Assembly (NCBI RefSeq): GCF_014642405.1
Contig: NZ_BMIN01000020.1
Span: 22,776-86,775 of the forward strand
Direction: 5' to 3'
Length of the DNA stretch: 64,000 nt
DNA from: Pontibacillus salipaludis
GTDB taxonomy: Bacteria; Bacillota; Bacilli; Bacillales; BH030062
Shown here: positions 49,842 to 59,693 of the stretch, in pieces
Numbering within the stretch: position 1 is the stretch's first letter
Layout of the letters: the number at the start of each line of letters is the position of its first letter
Position numbers and translations under genes: made by a program
The notes under the pieces: model-generated
The model's database searches: none
Told to the model about the DNA's origin: nothing
Seen by the model: the letters and a program-made list of their open reading frames with translations, nothing else

Positions 49842-49870
49842 TTGCGGTCTGAGGGAATTGGTTGTATAAT
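49842..49870 (+). promoter_or_regulatory. Sigma-A promoter of the plus-strand carotenoid operon
   Basis: TTGCGG (49842-49847) and TATAAT (49865-49870) have a 17-base spacer, 36 bases before the first carotenoid start codon. Confidence 0.65.
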
Positions 49871-49905
49871 TAATGTACAATAAATGTATAACGGTGGGTG
49901 AGAAT

Positions 49906-51393
49906 ATGAAGAAAGTGGCCGTAATTGGTGCCGGACCAGGTGGATTAGCCTCAGCTATGTTGCTAGCAGCCAAAGGATATGATGTACAGGTGTTTGAAAA
50001 AAACAGTGTCGTCGGGGGAAGAAACGCGAAATTAACATTAGGAGAATATCAATTTGATGTAGGTCCTACGTTTTTCAGTATGCCACATATATTAGAAGAG
50101 TTATTCGAAGCAGCTGGTCGAGATCTTCATGATTATATGGATTTGATCGAGCTTGATCCTATGTATGACCTTATATTTGAAGATCAGAAGGTTACCATGT
50201 ATAGGGACCCTGAGCGAATGACTTCGGAATTAAGTGAGCAATTCCCTGGCAGTGAAGAGGGATATCATCGGTTTATGAATGAGACTAGAAAACGCATGAA
50301 CGCATTAATGCCCATGCTTCAAAACCGGCACCATCGACTCATAGATTACGTGCGACCTAGAACGTTAAAAGCGCTTCCTTATTTAGCTTTAGGCAAGTCT
50401 CTTCATGGGGTGCTATCTCAATATTTTAAAGATGAACGGTTAAAACTCGCTTTCACATTTCAAGCGAAATACTTAGGAATGTCTCCATGGGAGTGCCCGG
50501 GTGCATTTTCAATACTTTCTTATATGGAGCATGAATATGGAGTGTTTCACCCTGTTGGAGGCGTGAATCAAATCTCGAATTCTATGGCAAGAGTCGTACA
50601 AGAATATGGCGGTCAAATTCATTTAAATAGAGGCGTATCAAAGTTGCTAACGAACGGAAAAACCGTAACGGGAGTAAAACTTGAAGATGGAGAAGAAATT
50701 CAAGCAGATGAGGTCATCGTGAATGCAGACTTTGCTCAAGCAATGGATCAGCTGGTGGATCAATCCAACTTAAAGAAATATAAAAGTGAAAAGCTCGAAA
50801 AGAAAAAATACAGTTGCTCAACGTTTATGATGTACCTAGGAATTGATGGAGAGATCGACCTACCGCATCACAGCATAATCTTTTCTGATGATTACAGAAA
50901 GAACGTGGAAGAGGTCACCAAATCTCTTGATCTATCAGAAGACCCATCCATATACGTTCACAACGCCTCCATTACAGATCCAACATTAGCTCCTAAGGGG
51001 AAGACAGCCCTTTATGTGTTAGCACCTGTCCCAAATAATTTCTCAGAGATTGACTGGGAACAAGAAAAGGGAACATTCAGAAATCTCGTTTTGGATGTGT
51101 TAAAAGATAAAGGCGGTATTACCATTTCAGAAGACCAGATTGAGGAAGAGAAGATCTTAACACCAAAAGGGTGGGAACAAGATTACAACGTCTACCGCGG
51201 AGCAACGTTTAATTTAGGTCATCAGTTATCCCAGATGATGTATTTCCGACCGCACAATCGCTTTAATGAATTAGATCATTGCTGGATTGTTGGAGGGGGG
51301 ACTCATCCTGGGAGCGGGTTGCCTACAATATTAGAATCTGCTCGTATTACAGCGAATTGGTTATCAGAAAAAGGGGAGGTGAAGCAAGCATGA
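49906..51393 (+). CDS. CrtI/CrtN-family carotenoid desaturase
   Basis: The 495-residue FAD enzyme has the dinucleotide motif VIGAGPGGLASAMLLAAKGY, VGGRNAKLTLGEYQFDVGPTFF, and the C-terminal carotenoid-desaturase signature GGGTHPGSGLPTILESARI. It is one of three family members in the locus. Given its position with the synthase, desaturation of dehydrosqualene to 4,4'-diaponeurosporene or diapolycopene is likely, but the three paralogues cannot be assigned to steps from sequence alone. ATG 49906 follows GGTGGGTGAG. It overlaps the next gene by 4 bases. Confidence 0.88.
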   Translation: MKKVAVIGAGPGGLASAMLLAAKGYDVQVFEKNSVVGGRNAKLTLGEYQFDVGPTFFSMPHILEELFEAAGRDLHDYMDLIELDPMYDLIFEDQKVTMYRDPERMTSELSEQFPGSEEGYHRFMNETRKRMNALMPMLQNRHHRLIDYVRPRTLKALPYLALGKSLHGVLSQYFKDERLKLAFTFQAKYLGMSPWECPGAFSILSYMEHEYGVFHPVGGVNQISNSMARVVQEYGGQIHLNRGVSKLLTNGKTVTGVKLEDGEEIQADEVIVNADFAQAMDQLVDQSNLKKYKSEKLEKKKYSCSTFMMYLGIDGEIDLPHHSIIFSDDYRKNVEEVTKSLDLSEDPSIYVHNASITDPTLAPKGKTALYVLAPVPNNFSEIDWEQEKGTFRNLVLDVLKDKGGITISEDQIEEEKILTPKGWEQDYNVYRGATFNLGHQLSQMMYFRPHNRFNELDHCWIVGGGTHPGSGLPTILESARITANWLSEKGEVKQA

Positions 51394-52877
51394 AGCGAAA
51401 GATAGGTATTGTAGGAGGAGGAGTAGGAGGTCTTGTAACAGCTCTTTTACTTTCTAAAGACGAACGCTATGATATTACCGTATACGAACAAAAAGATCAC
51501 TTTGGGGGCCGCCTCCAATTTGTTGAGCATGAGGGATATAAAGTAGATGAAGGTCCTACGATTGTTCTCTTGCCTGAAATGCTTCTCTCAATCCTTGAAG
51601 AAGGTGGCTTAACAAGAGAAGAAATTCCTTTAGTTGCTTGTGACCCTTTATATTCTGTTGATTATACAAATGGTGAACAAATGCTTAAATTCCGTGATAT
51701 TCAAAGGCAAAAAGAAGAGATTGAACGGCTTTTCCCTGGTGATGGAGAAGGTTTTGAGCGTTTTATCCAAGATATGAAGTGGAGATTCCACATGGGACAG
51801 CAACATTTCCTTGAACAACAATTTGTGAAGAAGCGTCAATTCTTTACACCCAAAAACATTCAGATGCTCGTAAAACTTAGAGCGTATCAACATGTAAAGA
51901 AAATGATGAAAACTTATTTTAAAAGTGAACAGCTTCAAAATACCTACGCTCTCCAGACCCTTTATATCGGAGGTCATCCCGGAGAATCTCCTGCGTTGTA
52001 CTCTCTTGTTTCTTACAGCGAACATGAACATGGGATATGGTATTTAAAAGGTGGATATGCTAGTTTAGTAGACATCTTGCTTCAAAAATTGTCAGAGCGA
52101 GGTGTTACATTACACGCGAATAGCTCAGTAGAACATATTGGAGTACAAAATAATCATTGTGATGGAATAGTTGTAAATGGAAAATGGGAATCTTTTGATG
52201 ATGTTGTATTAAATGGTGACTTTCCAATTATGGATAACCTCTTGCCGAAAGAGAAAAAGCTTAATCGTACCTACACACCGTCCTCTGGTTGTTTCTTAGT
52301 TTATATGGGATTAGATCGTAACTATGATCAACCTTCCATTCACAAATTCATTATGAGCGATGATTTCGACCAGCACATGTCTGATGTATTCCAACATAAG
52401 AAGTTGCCAGATGATCCGTCTATCTATACCTTTCACCCTTCCTTAGTAGATGATTCCCTCGCACCTGAGGGGAAAGGGGTATTGTATACACTAGTACCTG
52501 TTCCTTCTGGAGAAGAATTAGACTGGGACAATAATAAAGAATCGTTTACTGAGAAGATATTAGATCTACTTGAAGCTAGAGGATACGAAGGATTGCGTGA
52601 TCATATCGAATGGATTAAGGTAAAAACGCCACAAGAGTCGATGAGGGAAGGGTTATTCGGCGGAGGCAGCTTTGGAATTGCACCTACACTATTCCAATCA
52701 GGCGTTTTTCGTCCTCAGCTTAAACCTTATGAAGTGGACAATGTATATGCAGTAGGCGCATCCATTCATCCAGGTGGTGGTGTTCCAATTGTCATGCAAG
52801 GAGCGAAACTCCTATCAGATTACCTAAAGGACCATCATATGGTATACTACAACGTAAGTGAGGTGGTCGAGGGTTGA
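51390..52877 (+). CDS. crtN: CrtN-family carotenoid desaturase (second copy)
   Basis: Also 495 residues, with [72 protein letters not shown] and [19 protein letters not shown]. The [15 protein letters not shown] and [13 protein letters not shown] segments resemble staphylococcal CrtN more than the first copy does, so this is my best candidate for dehydrosqualene desaturase. ATG 51390 overlaps the previous stop (ATGA) and has GGGGAGGTGA before it. Confidence 0.85.
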   Translation: MKRKIGIVGGGVGGLVTALLLSKDERYDITVYEQKDHFGGRLQFVEHEGYKVDEGPTIVLLPEMLLSILEEGGLTREEIPLVACDPLYSVDYTNGEQMLKFRDIQRQKEEIERLFPGDGEGFERFIQDMKWRFHMGQQHFLEQQFVKKRQFFTPKNIQMLVKLRAYQHVKKMMKTYFKSEQLQNTYALQTLYIGGHPGESPALYSLVSYSEHEHGIWYLKGGYASLVDILLQKLSERGVTLHANSSVEHIGVQNNHCDGIVVNGKWESFDDVVLNGDFPIMDNLLPKEKKLNRTYTPSSGCFLVYMGLDRNYDQPSIHKFIMSDDFDQHMSDVFQHKKLPDDPSIYTFHPSLVDDSLAPEGKGVLYTLVPVPSGEELDWDNNKESFTEKILDLLEARGYEGLRDHIEWIKVKTPQESMREGLFGGGSFGIAPTLFQSGVFRPQLKPYEVDNVYAVGASIHPGGGVPIVMQGAKLLSDYLKDHHMVYYNVSEVVEG

Positions 52878-53722
52878 GACAAATAAACGAAGCATATTCC
52901 TATTGTAAGAAGATTATAGAAACACATTCTAAAACGTTCTCAAAAGCCTTCTCTTTGTTGCCAAAAAAGCAAAAAAGAGCCGTATGGGCGATCTACGCTT
53001 TTTGTCGTAAAGTTGACGACATTGTAGATGAGGGAAGTTCACCTAAATCAGAACTAGATGAATTTGAGAGGAACTTTCACAACTTTTTAGAGGGTGAAAT
53101 ACCGGGAAATGATCCTATGTGGATTGCGTTAGCGGATGTTTTTTCTTCATTTTCTATGGACTCTGTCTATTTCCAAGAAATGATAGATGGACAGCGAAAA
53201 GACATTGATTCTCATGTAGTAGAGACAGAAGAGGAACTGCTTCTTTATTGTTATCAAGTAGCGAGTACAGTTGGACTTATGTTGCTACCTGTCTTAGCAC
53301 CAGGGAAAGAAGCTGAGCTAAGGCAAAGTGCTATTGATCTTGGTAAAGGAATGCAGTTAACAAATATATTAAGAGATGTAGGAGAGGATATCGAAAGAGA
53401 GCGAATCTATATCCCTAAGACACTCTTAGATACTTATGGCTATTCCTATGAGCAATTACGTAACCATGAACGAAACGAAGCCTTTATACAATTATGGGAG
53501 GACTTAGCCGTTAAGGCTGAAAAGTATTATGACTCATCGCTGATGAGCATTCATGAATACCCCCTATATTCTAGGACACCGGTAAAAGGTGCTGCTTACC
53601 TTTACAGAGCAATATTGCCGTCGATTAGAGATAATCAGTATCAAGTCTTTAATGAACGTAATTTTGTTAGTGATCAAGTGAAAAAAAACATATTATCAGA
53701 TATCCAATTAATGAAGGCGTAA
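52874..53722 (+). CDS. crtM: Squalene/phytoene synthase family, C30 carotenoid synthase (CrtM)
   Basis: The 282-residue enzyme has both Asp-rich prenyl-diphosphate motifs: [16 protein letters not shown] near residue 40 and [21 protein letters not shown] near 160. It should join two farnesyl diphosphates head-to-head into dehydrosqualene, the first committed step of C30 pigments. The presence of CrtN/CrtP/CrtQ-type neighbours favours C30 over C40. It starts at TTG 52874, overlapping the previous stop. Confidence 0.9.
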   Translation: MRQINEAYSYCKKIIETHSKTFSKAFSLLPKKQKRAVWAIYAFCRKVDDIVDEGSSPKSELDEFERNFHNFLEGEIPGNDPMWIALADVFSSFSMDSVYFQEMIDGQRKDIDSHVVETEEELLLYCYQVASTVGLMLLPVLAPGKEAELRQSAIDLGKGMQLTNILRDVGEDIERERIYIPKTLLDTYGYSYEQLRNHERNEAFIQLWEDLAVKAEKYYDSSLMSIHEYPLYSRTPVKGAAYLYRAILPSIRDNQYQVFNERNFVSDQVKKNILSDIQLMKA

Positions 53723-53745
53723 ACCACAATGTGGTTTACGCCTTC
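53713..53745. terminator. Strong hairpin between the two carotenoid operons
   Basis: GAAGGCGTAAACCAC pairs perfectly with GTGGTTTACGCCTTC around three bases. It overlaps the crtM stop codon. Neither side has a long T run, so termination may be incomplete. Confidence 0.75.
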
Positions 53746-53756
53746 CGCTGTTATTC

Positions 53757-55226
53757 TTAACTTTGTTTATTATGAATCTCTCTTGCCACATTACGACCGC
53801 TTAGTACGACCATAGGACTTCCGCCCCCTGGATGGGTGCTGCCGCCTGCAAACCAAACGTTTTCAAGGTCCTGTGAACGATTGAAAGGTCGGAGGAAGGC
53901 GTCTAGCTTCTTATTAGCTGCAGGGCCGTAAATAGACCCCCTAAAAGCCCCGAAATCGATTCGTATATCTTCAGGTGTATAAATTTGCTCAACCTTTACT
54001 TTGTCTTTTATTGAAATGCCAAAGCGCTCTAGTTTGTTATAAATAACTTGTTTGTACTCTTGAGGATCGATTGGCTCTCGGTCTTTACTGGTTGCTGGGG
54101 CATTTACTAAAATGAAACAATTATCTCCATCAGGAGAGACAGTTGAATCACTCTTTGAGGAGGTGCAAATGTAAACGGTTGGGTCATCCGCATACTCCCC
54201 GTTTTGAAGTTGTGTAAATTCCTTTTTATAATTTGTAGAGAAGAAGAGGTGATGGTGGTGGAGTTGGTCTATTTTTCCTTCAAGACCTGCTAGAATAACG
54301 AATCCTGAAATGGAAGGTTCGTAACCTCTTACTTTCTTGTTGGAAAAATTTGGACGATCTTGTTCGTCCACAAGGTCAGGATACGCTTTTAATAAATCTC
54401 CATTTATCACAACCTCATCAGCTTCGACTACCTGCCCGGACTCCAAGTGAAGTCCATTTGCTCTTCCTTTTGAAGTGATGATTTTCTTAACCTTTGAATG
54501 GTTATATAACTCTACGCCTATATGTTTAGCCGCTTTTACCAGGACCTCCGCAATTTTTGAATTACCACCTGGTACGTAATAAACCCCATCAGTAAGCTCC
54601 AAGTGAGCAATCATTGCAAATGTTGCAGGTGCAACATATGGATTTGAGCCAATATAAGTTGCATACCGATCGAGTGCCTGAATAGTTTTCGGATTTTCGA
54701 AGTATGTATGGAAGAAATCGTGCATCGTTTGGTTTGGTCGTACTTGTAAAAATGCTCTTCCTAATGATGGAGATAAGTAATCTTTCCAACTATTAAAGGT
54801 ACGGTGTAAAAAATGTTTATGGGATAATTGATACAACGATTCAATCTTCTTTAGGAACTCATCATATCGAATAGCCCCTTTAGGGTCTAGTTTTTTTAGT
54901 TGATTTTTCATGAAAGTAGTAGAGGAAGAGAAATCTAAAACGAACCCATCAGGGAATGCATTCCGTGTATGGTGTTCAATTTTTTCAAAAGCGATGTACT
55001 CTTCAGGATCTAATCCGGCTTTACGAATCGTTTCTAAGAAGACCTGAGGCATAGTAATGGTATTAGGGCCAAAATCAAAATGGTAGCGATCGATCTCTAT
55101 AGATTTCATCTTTCCTCCAAAATGTTCGTTTTTCTCAAATACTTTTACGTGATGACCATCCGCAGCCAGATGGATAGCAGCTGATAGACCACCTAAGCCT
55201 CCTCCTACGATGACAATATTTTTCAT
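53757..55226 (-). CDS. CrtP-like carotenoid oxidase/desaturase (third CrtI-family copy)
   Basis: The 489-residue enzyme has VIVGGGLGGLSAAIHLAADGH, FGGKMKSIEIDRYHFDFGPNTITMPQ, LDRYATYIGSNPYVAPATFAM and AGGSTHPGGGSPMVVLSGRNVA. The GGK and pattern of the N-terminal motif resemble staphylococcal CrtP, which oxidises the terminal methyl of diaponeurosporene, so I lean to a terminal oxidase. It is on the opposite strand to the other two copies. ATG 55226 overlaps the glycosyltransferase stop by 4 bases. Confidence 0.85.
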   Translation of the reverse strand: MKNIVIVGGGLGGLSAAIHLAADGHHVKVFEKNEHFGGKMKSIEIDRYHFDFGPNTITMPQVFLETIRKAGLDPEEYIAFEKIEHHTRNAFPDGFVLDFSSSTTFMKNQLKKLDPKGAIRYDEFLKKIESLYQLSHKHFLHRTFNSWKDYLSPSLGRAFLQVRPNQTMHDFFHTYFENPKTIQALDRYATYIGSNPYVAPATFAMIAHLELTDGVYYVPGGNSKIAEVLVKAAKHIGVELYNHSKVKKIITSKGRANGLHLESGQVVEADEVVINGDLLKAYPDLVDEQDRPNFSNKKVRGYEPSISGFVILAGLEGKIDQLHHHHLFFSTNYKKEFTQLQNGEYADDPTVYICTSSKSDSTVSPDGDNCFILVNAPATSKDREPIDPQEYKQVIYNKLERFGISIKDKVKVEQIYTPEDIRIDFGAFRGSIYGPAANKKLDAFLRPFNRSQDLENVWFAGGSTHPGGGSPMVVLSGRNVAREIHNKQS

Positions 55227-56335
55227 GAGTAAGACCTTCCTTTCCATGTGTAAGCTTTTCCTTTAATTGATGTGTACATAGAACGAGTTAAGACGAACAC
55301 AAAGAGTAGAGCAGAGAAGGGCATGAAAAGAGAATATACTAAAGACGTCTTATTCTTGTAATCTACTAGTCCCTTCTGAAGCATACTAAGGATCAATGGA
55401 ACCGAATAGAGAATTTGACCACTCGTTATACTGAATATGAATAAGGCTACAGGTACCATATACAATAAAATGTACCAGGTGATAAGTAATAGTGCTAGTC
55501 CAATAGATTTGTTAATACCAATAAAAATATTTTTCGTAAACCCTCCAATCGCTTCTTTCAGAGATTCATACATATAACAACTGACAGATGAAGAAATGTT
55601 CATAAGTTTCATCGTATGTCCGTTCTTCTTGGTTTCGCGAGCTAAGTGGACATCTTCTAAAAGGGAAGAAGAGACAGCTTCATGCCCTCCAATTGCATCG
55701 TATGCTTTTCTTGTAAAACCGATGAAACCTCCACAAGCTGCAGTGAAGGAAGGGTGATTGGTTGTGTTCGCTATGGATATTGGAAGATGGGCGTACACAA
55801 CAAAGTGTTGTAGGGTTACAAGGAATTGAGATAAGTGGCTTCTATCAGCATAATGAGGGAATCCACTAATCATTCCGGCTTGTTCCTTATCAAATGTAGC
55901 GACGGTTCTTTCAATCGTGTCAGGTGCTAAACGCACATCTGCATCAATAAACAGAAGAAGATCGCCTTGTGCTTGTTTACTGAGTTGGTGACAAGCGTGA
56001 ACTTTCCCGTTCCATCCTTTTGGTAGGGATTGCCCTGTGATAAGAGTGAAACGCTTATCATCTATGATTGCTTCATGTGTAAGCTTCTTCGTCTCGTCTG
56101 TTGATTGATCATCCAATAAAATGCACTCAAATGATGGATAAGTTAATGATTGTAAGGACTGAACGAGTTCTTGAATATTTCGCTCTTCGTTCCTCATAGG
56201 AATCAATAAAGAAACAGTTGGATAGGAAGCATCGCGTGAAGGATTAGCTAATGGTTTTATAAAGGTACTGTTTAATAGAATCCACAGGAGGCAGAAGGCT
56301 TCTAGGCCGATAAGTCCCCATAAGTAAATTGACAT
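55223..56335 (-). CDS. crtQ: Family 2 glycosyltransferase, CrtQ-like
   Basis: The 370-residue membrane-bound enzyme has one N-terminal and several C-terminal helices around a GT-A domain: PTVSLLIPMRNEERNIQELV, CILLDDQSTDE, LLFIDADVRLAP (DxD) and LLEDVHLARETKKNG. The layout matches staphylococcal CrtQ, which glucosylates the carotenoic acid. Here it may act on a carotenoid hydroxyl or carboxyl group. AAAGGAGG lies before ATG 56335. Confidence 0.87.
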   Translation of the reverse strand: MSIYLWGLIGLEAFCLLWILLNSTFIKPLANPSRDASYPTVSLLIPMRNEERNIQELVQSLQSLTYPSFECILLDDQSTDETKKLTHEAIIDDKRFTLITGQSLPKGWNGKVHACHQLSKQAQGDLLLFIDADVRLAPDTIERTVATFDKEQAGMISGFPHYADRSHLSQFLVTLQHFVVYAHLPISIANTTNHPSFTAACGGFIGFTRKAYDAIGGHEAVSSSLLEDVHLARETKKNGHTMKLMNISSSVSCYMYESLKEAIGGFTKNIFIGINKSIGLALLLITWYILLYMVPVALFIFSITSGQILYSVPLILSMLQKGLVDYKNKTSLVYSLFMPFSALLFVFVLTRSMYTSIKGKAYTWKGRSYS

Positions 56336-56349
56336 ATATATGGCCTCCT

Positions 56350-57006
56350 TTAGAAAAGTTTATAGAAAGAATTCTTCTCTATCACTTGTTTCTTTAAATG
56401 ATCTAATTGATCTGTGCATGCGTCCTCTAGGTATTGTGTACGAGTATGTCTGTCGTTATTTGGGTTAACTCCTGGCAAAAGGTCTTGACCGATACTGACA
56501 TAAATATTTGGCTTTCTCTGCTGTTCAAACACATAAAAAAGTGAGACAGGGATAACTTGTATCTGATCGCTTTTTTCAATGATATAAGAGGCTCCCGTCT
56601 GGAATTGCAATGGTCTCTGTTCCAACGGACGCTCATCTCCTTGGGGGAAAATCCAGACGGCTTTCCCCTCGTTAATACGATCTTTAGCGTAATTTAAAGA
56701 GGCGATAATATCCTTTGGATTTGATCGATTTATGGAAAATGTTCCAATCCTTCTGAATATCGGGAATGACTTTAATCCTTCTTCATGCATCATGCCATAT
56801 CCATTCGCTTTGAATAGGTGTTTGTTTAAAAGAAAAATAATTAGTGGATCCCACCATGTACTATGATTAACAAGAAACAGGGTATGTTTCGTTGAATTTG
56901 GAAGCGTCCCTCTATAAAATAGGTTATTAAATTGAGATTTGAACATTCGTTTCAATACAAGATGAAATCCCCATTCCCAAAAAGGGCTTTTGTTTGCTGG
57001 TATCAT
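56350..57006 (-). CDS. PlsC-like acyltransferase of the carotenoid operon
   Basis: The 218-residue enzyme has the acyltransferase motif NHSTWWDP (His-x4-Asp), FSINRSNPKD and WIFPQGDERP, as in 1-acylglycerol-3-phosphate acyltransferases. Staphylococcal CrtO, which acylates the sugar in staphyloxanthin, is an unrelated protein. The location between crtQ and a hydratase-like gene suggests that this enzyme does the equivalent acylation of the glucosyl carotenoid (inference). ATG 57006 follows AAAGGAG and overlaps the upstream stop. Confidence 0.8.
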   Translation of the reverse strand: MIPANKSPFWEWGFHLVLKRMFKSQFNNLFYRGTLPNSTKHTLFLVNHSTWWDPLIIFLLNKHLFKANGYGMMHEEGLKSFPIFRRIGTFSINRSNPKDIIASLNYAKDRINEGKAVWIFPQGDERPLEQRPLQFQTGASYIIEKSDQIQVIPVSLFYVFEQQRKPNIYVSIGQDLLPGVNPNNDRHTRTQYLEDACTDQLDHLKKQVIEKNSFYKLF

Positions 57007-57749
57007 AGTAATCTCCTTTTTTGTATGTAAAGTTTGGTGGTAATAACCATAATAGTCCCTACTAAAATTGCTGCAAGCCATAGGTTTCCAATAATGGCAA
57101 GCCAGACAAACATCCCTTGTACGCCCTCAAATACAAGGAACATGCGAATCCCCCATTGAGGATCTGATTGGCTTTTTCGGATCACTGCATATCCCACCAA
57201 GTGGAAGAATAAGCTCAAGAAAAACCAACCTGTAAAATTTGAAAAAGGGATGCTATAATACATGCCCGGTTCATCCCAGATCCAATACTCTTTTACATGG
57301 TAAGCAACAGGATCTAAAATAAGGTCAATAGATACCGCAAGGACACTTCCAATTAATAAGAAAGAAATAAAGAAATAGTTCCCTTGTGGAGATAGAACTC
57401 TAGCAATTTCATGTGAACCAGCAATCACCATTAGCCATGCAAAGCCAATCGATATAGGAACCCCACTAACCATTGGTCCAAAATCTTGTTCATAATGATA
57501 ACTCCCAAACCACAAATTATACTGAACCCCGTAATGTTCAACTGCGATAGAAAAAATAACAATAAATAAGCTATATAAGGAGCCAATCGTGACACCAAAA
57601 CGTTTGACAAAGTAAATCCCACCTATGAATCCAGCCACAATTAAGAATACAGCATTAGCCCATTCGAGTGCTGGGGGAATTAAATCAAAGGTGAGTAGGA
57701 CGAACCCACAAACGTACCAAAATACAAAAAAACGAAATACCCAAACCAA
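57003..57749 (-). CDS. CruF-like carotenoid hydratase family membrane protein
   Basis: The 248-residue protein has seven to eight helices with family landmarks EHYGVQYNLWFGSYHY, GVPISIGFAWLMVIAGSHEIAR, IDLILDPVAYHVKEYWIW and YSIPFSNFTGWFF. These charged motifs in helices are shared with CruF and haloarchaeal bisanhydrobacterioruberin hydratase (former DUF422), which add water to the psi end of a carotenoid. Here it could hydrate the 5,6-type double bond of a C30 chain and provide the hydroxyl for glucosylation. Start TTG 57749, 7 bases after AAAGGAGG. Confidence 0.82.
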   Translation of the reverse strand: MVWVFRFFVFWYVCGFVLLTFDLIPPALEWANAVFLIVAGFIGGIYFVKRFGVTIGSLYSLFIVIFSIAVEHYGVQYNLWFGSYHYEQDFGPMVSGVPISIGFAWLMVIAGSHEIARVLSPQGNYFFISFLLIGSVLAVSIDLILDPVAYHVKEYWIWDEPGMYYSIPFSNFTGWFFLSLFFHLVGYAVIRKSQSDPQWGIRMFLVFEGVQGMFVWLAIIGNLWLAAILVGTIMVITTKLYIQKRRLL

Positions 57750-57979
57750 ATCTTTTCCTCCTTTTCAACCTAAACACTTCATGATTGTTTATTTATAACA
57801 TATACATGATATAGGTATGTTTATTTGATTGTATTATAAAAGACTGGCTCTGTAGAATAATTATGCTTTCTAATAATCTGGGAGTGATCAAGCTATTGTC
57901 TATCAGCCTTGACTAGAATTATGATACTATTAATGTGAGACTTTCAAAGAAAAAGGATTGAATAGAGCGAGGGATTTGC

Positions 57980-59671
57980 ATGGAAAAATTCCTTCAAAAC
58001 TTTCACACTGCTCAGCTTGAGACACTTAGGCAACTTGCTGAAGTCCTAACAGACGGTGTATTTATTATGAAAGTAAAAAGGAAGGAAACACAACAACAGT
58101 ATCTCTACGAATATATGAATGAAGCGGCTATGGACATAGCCAGACTTTCACCCTTTTACATAGGCTCTTCCATTCAAGATTGTATGAATGAAGAAGACGC
58201 GAATTTTTTGCAAATGAAATACGATCAAGCCTTTACTACCCATACATTTGTTACCTATTCAGATTACGTTATCTTACCAAATGGACAATTCAAGGCGGAA
58301 ACTTTCTTATATCCAATCCACGATAATGAGAATACTCTTACCCATATTATTGGAATCACGAGGAATTTGAGTCATTTGTCGATCAAGACGAGTGAGGTTA
58401 GACATGTAGATCGTTTATTTCGATCTTATATTGATAACACTGAGGAAGCATTAGTCATGTTTGATATGAATCAACATATTCTAAACGTAAACCATGCTTT
58501 TTACCAAATGTTTGGTTTTAGCAAAGAGGAATTATTAAACGTGAAACTAGAAAATTTACAACCACAGCTAACGAAATCTGTTCGATCTCATTTCAATCTG
58601 TTAAATGAGGGGGAAAATATTTCTCGATTTTCTTCAAAATGGAAGAGAAAAGATGGATCATCTGTGTGGATCTCTACAAACTTCACAACACTACCAAATG
58701 AGTCCGGTGATCAAGTAGCCGTAGTAGCATTCATACAAGATATTACGAAGGAAAAGATGGCAAAGCAAGCACTTGAAGAATCTCAGGAGCGGTACCGGTT
58801 AATTGCAAATAACACCCAAGATCTGATTCAACTCTTAGACCGTGATGGTACGATTACTTATGCATCTCCTTCACACGAAATTGTACTTGGCATTGGGCCA
58901 TTTCGTATGATCGGAGATAACTTATATAATTATGTATACTTAGAAGAACGAGAAGATGTAAAGTCAGCTATCAATGACTCTATACAATCTAAAAAAGGGG
59001 AACGAATTGAATATCGAATGCCCCGATCTTCCTCGAATGAATTAATCTGGATGGAGGCAAATGTAAAACCAGTTTCTGATGAAGAGGGGAATGTAGCAAA
59101 ACTCATCTTCACCGCTAGAGATATTACGAAGAGAAAAGAAGCTGAACGATCATTAAAAGAAATGGCTTATACTGATTATTTAACTGGTTTAACGAACAGA
59201 AGAGTATTTGAAGAATTCCTTCATAAAGCAATGGCTCGTGTGAAACGCTCTGATGATTATCAATTTGGGCTTATGTATTTAGATGGAAATGAATTTAAGA
59301 AAGTGAATGATACGCTAGGCCATGATGTAGGAGATGAATTATTAGTTTCTTTATCTAATAGACTTCTATCAATAGTAAGAGAAGAGGATCTTGTCTCTCG
59401 AATCGGAGGCGATGAATTTGCTATCCTACTCCCCGATATTAAAAGTCAACAAGAGCTAGAAAAAATTGCTACTCGTGTGATGGATAAGATGAAAGAGCCT
59501 ATCGCTGTTGAAGGTCAACTCATTCATTTCAGCTTTAGTATCGGCATTGCTATGGCCCCACTTGATGCAACAAGTGAAGCTGAACTGCTGAAGCGAGCGG
59601 ATCAAGCTTTATACTCTGCTAAACAAAAGGGGAGTACCGGGTATATGTTCTCATCCTGGCTCAATAGTTAG
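57980..59671 (+). CDS. PAS-sensor diguanylate cyclase
   Basis: The 563-residue protein has an N-terminal PAS-like region (10-125), PAS 2 (145-265, YIDNTEEALVMFDMNQHILNVNHAF), PAS 3 (270-395, YRLIANNTQDLIQLLDRDG) and a GGDEF domain (395-563) with intact RIGGDEFAILL and DGNEFKKVNDTLGH. No EAL domain, so it should only make cyclic-di-GMP. No membrane segment is visible. It is divergent from the pigment operon and followed 22 bases later by a small gene of unknown function. Confidence 0.9.
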   Translation: MEKFLQNFHTAQLETLRQLAEVLTDGVFIMKVKRKETQQQYLYEYMNEAAMDIARLSPFYIGSSIQDCMNEEDANFLQMKYDQAFTTHTFVTYSDYVILPNGQFKAETFLYPIHDNENTLTHIIGITRNLSHLSIKTSEVRHVDRLFRSYIDNTEEALVMFDMNQHILNVNHAFYQMFGFSKEELLNVKLENLQPQLTKSVRSHFNLLNEGENISRFSSKWKRKDGSSVWISTNFTTLPNESGDQVAVVAFIQDITKEKMAKQALEESQERYRLIANNTQDLIQLLDRDGTITYASPSHEIVLGIGPFRMIGDNLYNYVYLEEREDVKSAINDSIQSKKGERIEYRMPRSSSNELIWMEANVKPVSDEEGNVAKLIFTARDITKRKEAERSLKEMAYTDYLTGLTNRRVFEEFLHKAMARVKRSDDYQFGLMYLDGNEFKKVNDTLGHDVGDELLVSLSNRLLSIVREEDLVSRIGGDEFAILLPDIKSQQELEKIATRVMDKMKEPIAVEGQLIHFSFSIGIAMAPLDATSEAELLKRADQALYSAKQKGSTGYMFSSWLNS

Positions 59672-59693
59672 TGATTATGAAGGGGGGAGGTTT

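Noticed and set aside
57750..57979. Clear promoter for the minus-strand carotenoid operon
   Set aside because: A TATAAT is present on the minus strand near 57840, but no acceptable -35 at 16-18 bases could be found.
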